This document shows, in pieces, positions 33,346 through 43,824 of a stretch of 64,000 nt of DNA (within the stretch, counting starts at the first letter, position 1; each line of letters begins with the position of its first letter). The stretch spans positions 10,924,488 through 10,988,487 of the forward strand of contig JABAKD010000020.1 of NCBI GenBank assembly GCA_012845835.1. The letters are read 5' to 3'. The stretch comes from Undaria pinnatifida. Lineage: Eukaryota > Sar > Phaeophyceae > Laminariales > Alariaceae. The notes under the pieces were generated by a model. That model searched no databases, was not told the DNA's origin, and saw only the letters and a list, made by a program, of their open reading frames with translations. Made by a program: the position numbers and the translations under genes.

Positions 33346-34044
33346 TATGAAGCCGTGGAGCTTATCCGTTGTTGACTGGGGTTGCCTTCTTCTAACGTTT
33401 TCTTATGTTTTTTAATCAAATAAAATATGTTTTGTAATCAAATAAAAAACTTGGTTATATTCAACAAACACTGCGTGTGCTCTTTATTTATTCGTGCGGG
33501 GATGGGTTATTTTCGGTAGACAGACGGGTGGGTGGCGTGATCAATCTGCATTCAACACTGCGTGTACTCTTTGTTTGTTTATTGTGGGAATGGTTTCTTT
33601 GCGGTAGACGGGTGGGTGGCGTGTTTAATGCCTGGTATGTATTAACGGGTGGTGTGCTTTCGGTCGTCCTTGGTAGGGTTTCCTTCGGAAGCGAGTTGTT
33701 GGCGTTCGAACGGTGTCTTTATGATCCGAGTAATTGGGGTGGTGTCATCTCGTTGATATTTTCAATTTGATTACTACGACAGTATGTTGCACATCGCTCG
33801 GCTCTGAGGCGTGGTAGCTGTGCACTGGTCATGCACGGGAGTGTTGGGTTCTGACAGCTTGCGGTGGGGTGGTATGCTAGGTATAGTATGTTATTTTGCT
33901 CTTACGCTACCCTTTCTGGGGTCGGATTATGTTTTACATATGTGTTGGTGTTTCCTTCTGCGTTCGTATTTTACGACATGTATCTTAAGTGCAACATGCC
34001 CTTTCGGTTACTTCAACGATGCCAATAAGACGTATGACAATGGA
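33346..34044. other. No gene recognised; local GGGTGGCGTG repeats
   Basis: AGACGGGTGGGTGGCGTG and CACTGCGTGT-CTCTTT occur twice within 33470-33640, a diverged tandem pair. There is no recognisable protein. Confidence 0.4.
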
Positions 34045-34860
34045 AAGCCGATAGTTTGGCCTAAAAGTTTGCAAACTTTTTTTGGGGGTTATTCGCTGAA
34101 ATATTCCGTGTAGCGTCGCTATGTGGGGAAAATATGACAAAATGTTTTTTTTCTGGATCTTTTTTGGGTCATGCGGTCCAACAGGTCAATTTGTCTATTT
34201 TTCATCAAGCCTTGATCAGAGAACACCGCTCACCAAACACGATTGACCTTCGATCTCGAGATAGAGACAACCCATTGTCACTCCTCTTTGCTCCGGACAA
34301 GGCCACATGATTATGGGTGACAGCGCTGAAGAGTTTATCTCGGTCCATGCCCTAGAACGTGAGAGGTTGCTTGTGTTGTCCTGTGGTCTTCCGTCACATC
34401 CTCTCAAAATGCTGTTTTTCGCCCGTTGGGAGACGATAGAGTTTTTGTCTCAATTTTCTGCACACCAGCCGCCAAATGTGTTTTAACAGAAGCCTGATCG
34501 GCGCCCGCCACAAATCCCGGCCGTAGAGTGAGTGCTGTACACCAAGGGGGGGTCGGAGCCCCTAACGAGCTCGCCACGTTCAGAGTTCACGACGCTGTTG
34601 TTTATTTCGTCGAACGAAGTGTGTGGAGAACACGAAATTGCGCGCGTCTAATCCAAGATCTGCTTGAGAAATTCTCAGGCCGATGTTGGCCAAGATCGCC
34701 GCCAGAAATAATTTTTTACCGGAATTCTGGAAAGTTTCGAAAAATAATTCTACCAAAATTGGGTCCATAGGCGACCGTTCAGGCAAAGTTTGGCTGGGAT
34801 CTTCGGCAATTTCAAACTTTTGGCCTTCCATTCATTGTCACCGGTCTAATCAGGTAATAA
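34045..34860 (+). repeat. Dispersed repeat R2 (copy 2)
   Basis: Same order of blocks as 3880-4570, longer because of small insertions. The hairpin region is imperfect here (AGATCTGCTTGAG..CTCAGGCCGATGTTGG). It ends with a CACCGGTCTAAT motif, as does copy 1. Confidence 0.8.
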
Positions 34861-34934
34861 TTAACGCTATATTTTCTCCTCTGCGCAATTCACTGCGTGC
34901 TTTGTATGCCACTGGCGGCCGGAATCAAGGCCTT

Positions 34935-34990
34935 GGGCTCGCTTCATTTGAGCGGGCGGCGTCAGCCGCCTAAAACCCTTGTAAATAATA
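34935..34990 (+). repeat. Hairpin repeat H (copy 3)
   Basis: GAGCGGGCGGCGTCAGCCGC followed by CTAAAACCCTTGTAAATAAT. It sits just 3' of the 34045-34860 dispersed repeat. Confidence 0.65.
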
Positions 34991-35361
34991 TTAACTTTGC
35001 TGCGTCACTTTTCTTTTGGCTTCCATACCAGATTAGACGTTGGTTGCCCGTTTGACTTCGCCTATCCCGTCCGGTTGTTAGTTCCATTCGTTACCTTCTG
35101 AACCCCATTTATTTACCCCGCTTTGTTAGACCTACTACAGTACGATTATGCGAATTATTTGAGCGATAAAATTTCTCTCTTTGACAGGGATATTCGACGC
35201 CAAAAAAAAAAAACCATCCATCACGGGACCAGAAATCATAATAACGTCTGGGTTTAGAAATAATGGAGGCCAGAAACAAGCGGATTTGGTGATTTCTGAG
35301 CTCAGAAATAGCAGCTCTTCCATCCTCTCAGAACTGGGATTATTTGACTTTTTGATACTTC

Positions 35362-35680
35362 TTTTTTTTTTTTGCACACTTCTACTTTCCAGCTCCTGGA
35401 CAAGCCGTGGGCACAGATAGGTGTCGTCCCTTCTCCCCCTCGGTTCTTGCCTTCAATTTTTATCGCGCGTAGGGTTCAGCAATCCCACTGCTCGTCGATT
35501 TTTCATCGAGTGTTGCTAACCCACGCTCTTGCGCTTTCCGCAAGTCAATTTGTGCACAAGAAAAAGCCCCCACGGATTTATACGCGTAAGCACTCGGGGG
35601 GATTCGAACTCACGAACCTGACCTATACCAGGCTCGAGGATAACCTGATACGTCACCGGGGCGACCGGACTCTACCTCGC
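35362..35680 (-). mobile_element. tRNA-headed SINE (copy 1)
   Basis: On the minus strand: a tRNA-like head beginning CCGGTCGCCCCGGTGACG, a B-box GAGTTCGAATCCC, then TCGTGGGGGCTTTTTCTTGT-type body sequence with TTGTGCACAAATTG, and a poly(A) tail (T-run 35362-35373 on the plus strand). Close relatives lie at 37.6 and 48.8 kb. The short peptides predicted across it are SINE by-products. Confidence 0.82.
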
Positions 35681-36300
35681 ACCAAGTACCACATGTTAGC
35701 ACTGCCTACTTAACCTGTACCTGGTAAGATACCTGTTACACGTCACCCAGCGATCGAGATGCACCATCACCCACAACAAAGAATCACGCACACCTACATA
35801 CTACAACAGCATACCGGGCTTGCTTGTTGTGTGCGAGACAGAGCTTTGTGCTCACACAAACACGACACCAAAAACAGCAGCAGCAGCGCCACCATCAAAA
35901 CCATCACAGCAGCACCACAGCAGCCGAGGCAGCAGCAGCAGAGGCGGTGGTGACCTGACGTCGCCGGCGACGACAGTCAGTGTACGTGCTAGATTTTCAA
36001 AAATAAAGACGAACGGGAAAACAAGACCTACACCAATTCAAAATAAAACCACTTTCCCAAATTTTTAAAATCAGAAGCCATAACGGACGCCCCTTATTTC
36101 TCAAGCAGGTAATCCTGGAGCCTCAAAACTAGAAAAATAATCGCCAGAAATAATCGCTCAAAAGGTTTCCATAATATAATAACTAGTAAGCAGTAGGGGT
36201 CTTATTTGCCCTGTTTATTCTATTTTCCTCAACCCCCATTGACAGTACGTTCTGTCACTTTTAATTTATTTTCCTAAGGGTCGCTCTTAACGCCTTTCTT
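35681..36300. other. No gene recognised; CAG/CAC-rich stretch
   Basis: CAGCAGCAGC and CACCATCA runs at 35875-35945 encode low-complexity peptides only. The rest is AT-rich. Confidence 0.35.
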
Positions 36301-36840
36301 TACAACTGGCAACCCTGTCTTGGGACCAATTTACTTGATGAGGGTACGAAGTTTAGGGACGGATTTTGGGACTCTAAACGTACAACATAGTCTATACTTA
36401 CAATGTTTTGGATGACATTTCGGCATTTCACCGAAAATCAACGAGGAGAGTTGAATGAACCTTAACGAGTACGCATCAATTAATTGGCTTGCAAAACAAT
36501 CGTCCACCAAGTGAAATAAAAACGTCACTGCAACAACAGCAGCAGCAGCAATGCTCGCGGAAAACACACGCGTGGTTGTCCCACTGGAATCGGCCTCACA
36601 AACCCTGTCTGGGGACCCATTTGCTTGAAGTTAGTTTAGGGAAGGATACTGCGGCTCTAAACGTACAACATTTATTTCATCAGTTTTTTTTTTATGAATT
36701 TCGGTATTTGACCGAAAATCAGCGAGAGAGCAGAGTTGCGACTACGAGCATCAATTGGGTCGCAAAATAATCACTCGTCCACCAAGTAAGTACAAAACCT
36801 CACAACAAAAGCAGTAATTAAGCTCGCGGAAGAAACCCGC
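36300..36840 (+). repeat. Two copies of a 280-bp dispersed segment
   Basis: ACAACTGGCAACCCTGTCTT and GGGACTCTAAACGTACAACA at 36303-36390 recur as CACAAACCCTGTCTGGGGAC and GCTCTAAACGTACAACA at 36597-36670. A third relative lies at 44860-44930 (CAACTGGAAACCCGTTTCTG). CGTGGTTGTCCCACTGGAAT also occurs twice (36571 and 36841). Confidence 0.6.
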
Positions 36841-37170
36841 GTGGTTGTCCCACTGGAATCGGCCTTACTCTTGGGCAGGTGTCGGTGCCTTGGTTGGGGA
36901 GTGAAATCCATCACCAACTCGTCGCGCTACAATAATACCCAATCAATGGGACAAAATCCTCAGCTATTGCCCTTCAGCGAGCTCGGTTGGTCGGCCGCCT
37001 CGGTGCGGTCACTTTTTGTCAACTCGACGAAGGGAGTTGAGAGGCTCACTACGACGCCTTCTGCGATTAGTCATGACCTTCCAATGACTTTGGGAATGAC
37101 CCTGCTCAGTGCTGTGCCCTCGCGAGTGGTGGCACAGCTCGAGCGGTGCGGCTGCCCGATCCTGTACCTA
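36841..37170 (+). CDS. Possible coding fragment, function unknown
   Basis: A forward open frame of about 110 codons looks more protein-like than its surroundings: balanced composition, G/C at third positions and hydrophobic/polar alternation, with LPFSELGWSAASVRSL and LGMTLLSAVPSRVVAQLERC. It then runs into an AT-rich, F-rich stretch, so a splice donor or the end of a retro-copied fragment lies near 37170. No family is recognised. It may be a leftover of a mobile element. Confidence 0.3.
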
Positions 37171-37634
37171 AATTTCAGTTTTTTCCTGAAAAAGCTGAAA
37201 AACGTTTTATTATTCTTTTATAGGCCAGTTTTTTCGGGGTTGAATTTCTTACGTTTTTGCCGAAATTATTTTGGGAAAAAACGAAACTTTCGGTACAATA
37301 CGAAATAATCGCTTCGAACGACTACCAGCGGCTCTACGTATGTACGTATATACGTGTAGATATATACACATATGATATTCTGTATTCAACAAGAGGTTCT
37401 ATTCAAGGAGCCCTTCGTATTATCGGGAGCAAATATGTCGGTTGACGGTCGAACTTTGACCCGTCAAGCAAGGCAGATTTTGACCTATCCTAGTATTTTT
37501 AGTGTATGTAGTTCCTTGACGGCTGTCCGTCAAGGGACAAGAAGAGTGCCGTCAACCGACATCATTGGTCGGGAGCCCCCCACTGCTGCTACTGCTGTAC
37601 AAGTGAAACATTTCAATCGCAACCATACAAACAT

Positions 37635-37840
37635 GAGCCGGTCGCCCCGGTGGCGTACCAGGGTATCTTCGAGCCTGGCACAGGTCAGTTTCGTGAATTC
37701 GGGCCCCGCCGAGTGCATGCGCGTATGAATTCGTTGGGACTTTTTTTTGTGCACAAATTGGCTTGCGGATAACGCCTGTGATCACGGCTTGTCCAGAAGA
37801 AGCTTGGAAGCACAAGTGTGAGAAAAAAAAAAAAAAAAAC
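37635..37840 (+). mobile_element. tRNA-headed SINE (copy 2), internally deleted
   Basis: The head CCGGTCGCCCCGGTGGCGTA, a B-box remnant GAATTCGGGCCCC, TTGTGCACAAATTGGCTTGC, then directly the 3' part ATCACGGCTTGTCCAGAAG and a 17-nt poly(A) at 37823-37839. About 110 bp present in the other copies are missing from the middle. Confidence 0.8.
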
Positions 37841-38699
37841 ATGATAATTTTTGTTTTTCAGATCAGCACCGCAAGCTGCGTTGAGCATTTTGTTTTTTTG
37901 GGACGGGGGAGAAGGGGAACCGATTGGAATTGAGTGTCAACGAGAGCAAGTGCGAAGGAGCGGGCCGAGTGAGCTAAGGCGATGAGGCGGCCACGGAGAA
38001 CCACAGCAGGAGGACGGCACACGGAGACCCACGACCCGCACGCACACCATCATCATGAGAGCAGCGATCGTCTTTTTTTCAGGGTTTTTTACGAGGCAAT
38101 AGTACAACATGTTACTTACGTCACTGATTTTTGTAGAGTTTGTAGAAGAGTTGTATACCCTTCATGGGGAACGATCCCCCGCAATTTTCAATTTTCAGGC
38201 ACAGGCGTCGTAGCTGCTCTGCAACTTGTCAAATAACTTGGGAAGGCGGAGCGATCATTGATATTTGTAAAGTGGTTTTTGGCTCGATTGCTCTTGTTTC
38301 ACCGCATGCCCGCGGGTCGTTACTCTTACAGCACGCCAGACAGCAGGCGCGATCATCTGTGCTCACGATTACCGTGCGGTTCGTACGGTGCAGACAGCCC
38401 AACCGCAGCGGCTGTAGTTTGTAGCCGCGAGTTGGTTAGTTGTGGGAACGGGGGAACTCTATGCTGTAGTAGTGGAATGGATACCCGCGGCCATGTGAGT
38501 TCACTTTGCACATTTATTTGACCTTCTCACTTGTGCGCCTTCTTCGTATCGTGCGTTTTAGGCGGGAATGCGTAGTATTTACCCGACGAATTTAGAGTTA
38601 TTTTGGTTTTTCGATTCTTCCTCGGGCTCCTGCACCGTTGTGTGACCACGGACTCTAGATGTTTGACAAGAGTTAATGTGAGACAACAACATGTTGTTG

Positions 38700-38935
38700 T
38701 CGTTTTCACATTACCTCGCATGATCAAATCCGTGATCACAGGACAGGCTTCAGTCACTCTGGAGCAGAGGAATACCCCAGGAAGAAAACACAAACAAACC
38801 AAAGGTGGTACTCGTACGCGCATATATTACAGCTGACGCAATTCATGCCTTCATCAGAAACATATAAAAGTGAAATTGGGAGTCAGCCTACGATGTGCCA
38901 CGTCCATACTGGTGCATACGTCTCACTACTCGCGC
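38700..38935 (+). repeat. Inverted-repeat partner of 49188-49420
   Basis: GACAGGCTTCAGTCACTCTG, GAATACCCCAGGAAGAAAAC, CAGCTGACGCAATTCATGCC, AGAAACATATAAAAGTGAAA and the following block occur in reverse complement at 49188-49420. About 230 bp align with perhaps one change in eight. It is non-coding. Confidence 0.75.
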
Positions 38936-39044
38936 CAGGAAAAACCGACTATCTATACCGCTTGCCACCCAACAAAGACTACAACGTATATATTGCACGT
39001 AGTACCTATCACTACGCATACGCACGACAGACGCAAGTCAATTG

Positions 39045-39215
39045 GAAAAAAGGAACAAAGAAAAGAAAATAAGATGAAGAAAATGAAAGAAAAGACAAGA
39101 AAGCGAAAAACGAAAAAGGAAACGAAAAAAGGAGAAAAAGAAAAGAAAAGACAAGAAAGTAAGAAAAGACAAGACAAGAAGAGGAAGCAAGGAAAGGAAA
39201 AGAGAAAAAAATGTC
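39045..39215. repeat. Purine-rich GAAAA tract
   Basis: 170 bp of almost pure A/G on the plus strand. The lysine-rich forward and F-rich reverse ORFs are by-products. Confidence 0.8.
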
Positions 39216-39429
39216 ATACGAGTACTCGTACTGGCAGACCCTAGGAACTGACTGAAGACGGCATTGAGCTCATAGAGGGTATCAAGTGCATCATCAATGA
39301 CACTGGGGAGAAAACGCAACAAGGCGAATAAGTCAGGGCAGTCGTACGCTATCTTGTGACGGCCATTGGAGGCCCACTAATTTCGAGACGATGATGACCA
39401 GGCCCTGACTTCAGTCTCTTGGGCATGAC

Positions 39430-39598
39430 GCCCCCCCTTCCCCCCCCCACCTTCCCCCCCCCTCCCCCCCCTCCCCCCCCCCCCCCTCCCCCCATCCCCC
39501 CTCCCCCCGTTCCCCCTGCCCCATTCCCCCCCCCCCCCCCTCCCCCCTCCCCCCCTCCCCCCCTCCCCCCCTCCCCCCCTCCCCCCTCCCCCCCTCCC
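39430..39598. repeat. (CCCCCCT)n minisatellite
   Basis: About 170 bp of C runs separated by single T (some A or G), with a period of 7 in the right half. The G-rich complement could form quadruplexes. The same type, on the other strand, occurs at 52860-53218. Confidence 0.9.
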
Positions 39599-40360
39599 TG
39601 CTTCTGCTTCTGCTGTGCTGCTGCTGATTCTAATGCTGCTCCTGCTACGAGTACGGCACCACCATGGTCCAGTCGTACGGGTACCGACTTTCTTTTTCTC
39701 GGAAGACACTCTTGGGTGTGCGGCATGTTGTGATTTGACAGGCATTGCTGGGCTACATTATATACGAGTACTACATACAGTATGGGCTTCTCCCGTGATC
39801 GTGTTTTTGTGATCGGAGATGCAGATTGTGAGCCTTCAACAATTCAACCGAAAAAAAGGGAGCACTACAAGTATCTGTTGTTATTCTGCAGCATGCTGCT
39901 GTACGAGTACCTATTTTCGGGAGGTTGACCGACGAGACAAACGTACAGCGACACCGACCCGGCTCTGGTCCCGTGTGCCGTGCTGCTGTTACTGCCGCGG
40001 CTTCTACACCTTCTGCTGTACGAGCAGTAGCTATTTTCAGGAGGTTGTTGGACGAGTTATCTTTCTGTAAAAACTGTCTCATACTACGTATGCTGCTGCT
40101 TGCTGTAGGAGTACCTACAGTATTTTCAGGAGGTTGATCGACGACTTATTGTTCTCTCTGAATACAGAACGTAAATATCAAACACCAAGCAGAAGACCTA
40201 ACAATGATGTGGTGTGCCGCCCGGATCTTGGAGGGTAGTTTTTACGCTCTATCATTGGCCGAGGGCTATATGGTGGTTCGCAGACCGGAATAATAACTAA
40301 ATTTCCAAAAGCGGCGCAGCCGCGTTTCTCGCCCATTTCCGGCCCGTTTTGGGTCTGGGT
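39599..40360. repeat. Region with a repeated TTTTCAGGAGGTTG block
   Basis: A TGCTGCTG-TACGAG-TA..TATTTTCAGGAGGTTG(AC/GT/AT)CGACGA-type unit of roughly 110 bp occurs three times (about 39885-39940, 40005-40060, 40085-40145). Each contains TTTTCAG, an acceptor-like motif. No attached exon is recognised. Confidence 0.5.
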
Positions 40361-40362
40361 TG

Positions 40363-40410
40363 GGGTCAGGGTTAGGGTTAGGGTTAGCGTTAGCATTAGG
40401 GCTAGGGGGT
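40363..40410. repeat. Interstitial telomere-like TTAGGG stretch
   Basis: GGGTTAGGGTTAGGGTTAGC followed by variants (GTTAGC, ATTAGGGCTAGGG): about four good units, then decay. Confidence 0.75.
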
Positions 40411-40534
40411 GGGTTGGGTCTACACCCGTACCTCTATCCGACCGGGAAGTGCTTTCTGCTCGCAAACGCGAACAGCCCACCGCCCCAAAGATCCGGGCAG
40501 TCAACTTATTAGGTGAGCTGAGCTCACACTAAGT

Positions 40535-40622
40535 CTGTGTTTTGCAGATGGACAAAAACTGGTACACAAACGAACGTGTATGGAGCTTATGTTTTTTTAC
40601 CCAGATTTCCAGGAGGATCTAG
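40535..40622 (+). repeat. Second copy of the segment at 29695-29795
   Basis: Shares TTTTGCAGATGGACAAAAAC, CACAAACGAA, TTTTTTTACCC and CCAGGAGGATCT with the LINE insertion. In both copies the segment follows an acceptor-like TTTTGCAG and could encode MDKN.., so a fragment of an exon of some mobile gene is possible. Confidence 0.55.
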
Positions 40623-41085
40623 GATCTAATTCACGAGGAACTTGCCAAATCGGAGTTCTTTTTTTTTTTTTAGAATTGAATTCAATTTGCATCTGATTGG
40701 TCACAAAATGAATCACCAATTAATTATCAGAAATGTTGCGAAGATTCAAACTCAACAAATAAGTACAAAAATTCTTTCTCGGTCGAATTCAGTCGAAAAT
40801 CGAAATTCAATGTGGGGAGTTTTTGTCCATCCAGACATGGCTTGTTCTGTGTAACCGCAGCCGGCCACGCGAATTGGTGCCATGTCGTCGGCAGATTGAG
40901 AGGTGAAAAGCCACCATTGGGAGAGGTAGGATCACCGGAGCAGCCGCAGGGCGTCCTCCGAAGATCCTTACCACAGCGTAGACCGCCTGCGACGCTTCGA
41001 AAACAATCGAGACCGCCGCGAAGCCAGTTTTTCGTCGCCCTGCATCTCGAAAGTTACACGACCAACGTGTTAGTTTATGCCTGCG
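40623..41085 (-). repeat. Partial copy of the inverted-repeat element at 46275-47090
   Basis: In reverse orientation it matches 46640-47075: the end ACGAGGAACTTGC-AAATCG, GATTGGTCA..AATGAATCACCAA, CATGGCTTGTTCTGTGTAAC, AATTGGTGCCATGTCGTCGG and CGTCGCCCTGCATCTCGAAA. It stops at about 41085 where the other copy continues into the foldback arm. Confidence 0.75.
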
Positions 41086-41531
41086 CACGAGTCTGACGTA
41101 TGATGTGTATGACTGCATAGAATCTACGGAGATGGTAGAGTAGAACTATTGATATGATTGGCGGTCCCAATCTTCGATATGTTCGAGTTGAGCCCCCTTT
41201 GGCGCAGTGCACAAGTACTACAGCTGTTACTGGTACTCAGTTTACTATTTGTTATCTTCGGGTGTGCATGTTCAGAGTGGCCTCCGGGACTCCGGTACTA
41301 TAAAACTATATATCTAGACCTCGCCCCCCTCGGACGTCTCGCTCGGCATATCCTCCCCCCTCTCAGCCCTTCTCAGCCCGTAATTGCCGAAAAGAAAATT
41401 AGTTGCTGGGGAAAAGAACCGTCCCGAAGTTCCTTGCCTTCCTTGCTTTCCCTAGTCTCATTCTTACTTAGCTCTCATTATTCTCTGATCTTTACTGCTT
41501 GCTCTCTGATATTTTTTTTTTGCTTTTTCAG

Positions 41532-42042
41532 CAACTTCTTTTTTGTACTTTTACTTTCGAAGTTGGCCGATTGCTGGCTGTTGGGAGGGAATTGCCGTTG
41601 ACGGCTGCAAACAATTTGAATTTGAAATTTGCCGGATCGGCAATAACAATTTGAAGTTGAAATTTGCGAAGCGGACCAAGGCTAGTGCGGGAGGAGGCTC
41701 CGCCAACAGTGGGGGTGGTGGAGGTTCAGGATCAGGCGTGTGGAAGCTGGTCGGGCAAGAACGGGACTCAGCTTCTTCTGGCAATCCTGATTGGCCGTGC
41801 CCGAGCAAGGGTTGTGACGGCTTCCTCATCGCACGAAATAGGAAAAACAGGAGTTCCCAGGACGCTGTCTGCGACACCTGCAGGAGTGACGAGCCTTTCC
41901 ACGTGCCAAGCTTTTCATAACCTTAACAAGAAGCACTGGGGAAGCGGCGACAACCCTCGTGTGTGTGACTGGTGTGACGCGGACACCTGTGATTCACCTT
42001 CGATCGGCGTCCCTAACGAAGGAGCTGAGAGCTTGACGAAAC
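41532..42042 (+). CDS. Cysteine-rich gene of unknown function, first recognised exon (frame broken)
   Basis: The acceptor TTTTTCAG/CA after a T-rich tract opens a frame with a basic region, a glycine/serine linker (GGGSANSGGGGGSGSG) and a zinc-binding-like segment CPSKGC-x(18)-CDTC. The frame is lost at 41912-41915 (TTTT), where the neighbouring frame continues with NKKHWGSGDNPRVCDWCD and reaches a strong donor AAAC/GTGAGT at 42042. One base too many in the T run explains this, either a real mutation or a sequencing error. The pairs C-x4-C, C-x2-C and C-x2-C suggest metal binding. Upstream exons, if any, were not found. No family is recognised. Confidence 0.5.
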
Positions 42043-42289
42043 GTGAGTTTCATTTCTTCGTGTTGTTGGAATTTGATGTTTTGCTGTCAGCTACTATACT
42101 ACTGCTGATGATGTTGAGAGTTGTGTGCTGCAAGTTGTGCGCAATAGACTACCAGTACTGTATGTGGTTTTGGGTGTTGGTGAACTCAAGCGAATCCTGT
42201 TTCCAATAATGATGCACATTGGAATTTACATTGTTTGACCTTGTGTGCCTGTCTGCAACGTCTGCTGTAGCATGTGTGTGCTACACCAG

Positions 42290-42393
42290 CGTGGTCGAAC
42301 TACCACACGGTGTGGAAGCTGTGCTTGGGGACGCGTAGCCTGAACAAACTCAAGTTCGCCTTGGTGGTCACGGAGGGCAGTCTCGTCGTCGGG
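42290..42393 (+). CDS. Cysteine-rich gene, exon 2
   Basis: Acceptor CTACACCAG/CG, donor GTCGGG/GTAAGC. The 104-nt exon reads WSNYHTVWKLCLGTRSLNKL and then KFALVVTEGSLVVG. Two bases complete the codon begun by the final C of the previous exon, and it ends in phase 0, as the next exon requires. Its 3' border is copied four times in the following intron. Confidence 0.6.
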
Positions 42394-42990
42394 GTAAGCA
42401 TGTTGTACCAGTTGTCTACGCAGTTGTGTGCTGTGATTTCTTTTTCATGCGTACAAACACACTTTTGCATGTACGAGTACGTATACGGGGCAGTCCCGTC
42501 ATCGGGGTATAAGCGGGAATTGTACAAGTACTCAGGTCTACGAGTAGACCTATGCAGTGACGCTGTGTGATGCGATTTCTTTTTCACACGTACAGCCAAA
42601 CACACTTCATGTATGTACGACTACGAGTACGGGGCAGTCCCGTCATCGGGGTAAGCGGGGGTTGGACAAGTGGTCCATGCAGTGACGCTTTGTGCTGTGA
42701 TATAAACACACGTTTTGGATGTAAGACTACGACTACGTGGTATCTATACATGTAAGACGCAATGAAAACGGGCAAGTCTCATCACGGGGGTCAGCCAGGG
42801 TTGTAAAAATGGTCCATGCAGTGATGAATAACACAGCAGCATGATACCTCAGCACCAGTCGCAGTACACACTGGAGGTTGATATATAGCAGTAAACAGAA
42901 GCTGAAGTTAACCTGGGTGATGCTGGAGAGCAGTCCCGTGATTGGGGTTAGCGAGTTGTTCATGTAGTGACGCGGTGTACTACTACTATT
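42394..42990 (+). repeat. Array of splice-donor copies in the intron of the cysteine-rich gene
   Basis: The exon end plus donor (GGCAGTCTCGTCGTCGGGGT) recurs as GGGGCAGTCCCGTCATCGGG at about 42487 and 42630, and more diverged near 42772 (AAGTCTCATCACGGGGGT) and 42928 (GCAGTCCCGTGATTGGGGTT). Each copy is followed by a GTACCA/GTACAA..ATGCAGTGA-type stretch. The unit is about 140-160 bp. The intron is therefore largely built from tandem copies of its own 5' border. Confidence 0.78.
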
Positions 42991-43451
42991 ACTGTTACTC
43001 ATTTTTCATACAACCACATGAACTCTTTGTATTAACGAGTACAAGTAGGGTGCGCAACCTCTTCAGGAATCGCAGTACACGTCGGTCGTAATAGTGTTGA
43101 TAGCAGCAGTAATAGAGTAGTGCCGAACAATATATACAGCGGGTACTGTCTCTTACCCTTCGTTGTCGGTATTCCGCCGGTAGTCCTTATATAGCAGTAT
43201 ACCGGGGCTTACGCTTACCAGTTGCGACTGTGAATCCCGTTCGTTCCTGTCCCAGTGGTGGTTTCATAGGTGTTAGCAACGTTGTGGTACCAGGCAGGGC
43301 TTTGCCCATAAACGACCGCTTTCATTACAACAGCAGTGTTAAATTGTACGACTTCCTTTCAAACTTTGGAAATCGACGACAGCTACGTGGCCTTACTATT
43401 TTGAACATTCACTGAACGCAAGGTATTCCCATCCGTTGTTGTCGTTTGCAG

Positions 43452-43619
43452 AAGCCCTGCGAAGCAGCCGCCGAGGGCCGCCAAGTCGGCGAGGACATAA
43501 ACACGAAGTGCACCGGCGACATCAAGGTCGGTGACCTCCTGAAGAAGGCAGGCGACCACTTGCTCGATATACATCCCGCATTCCATTCCCACGGTGCCAC
43601 GAGGGCGTTCGACATCGAG
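43452..43619 (+). CDS. Cysteine-rich gene, exon 3
   Basis: Acceptor GTCGTTTGCAG/AAG after a pyrimidine tract, donor ATCGAG/GTACGT; 56 codons in phase 0 at both ends. It reads KPCEAAAEGRQVGEDINTKC and, further on, KVGDLLKKAGDHLLDIHPAF. Composition and G/C-rich third positions are those of real coding sequence. The pattern resembles a compact soluble domain with two cysteines; no family is recognised. Confidence 0.72.
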
Positions 43620-43824
43620 GTACGTTCTACTCTTATCTTGCGTCCTATGTGTCACGAGTCGAGACATCCATGTCTCTTGCTCAAGACTAGGGGATGGCGT
43701 GCGGATATGGTCTATGAAGTGCGGCTCTTTTTCCGAGTACCAAGAGCAAGTACAACAATACCACAACAATTACTAACAACGAAAGGAGCTCCAATAATTT
43801 GGATGGTTACGACGTCTGCTGGAG

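Noticed and set aside
39349-39745. Proline- or glycine-rich ORFs on both strands
   Set aside because: Product of the (CCCCCCT)n minisatellite.
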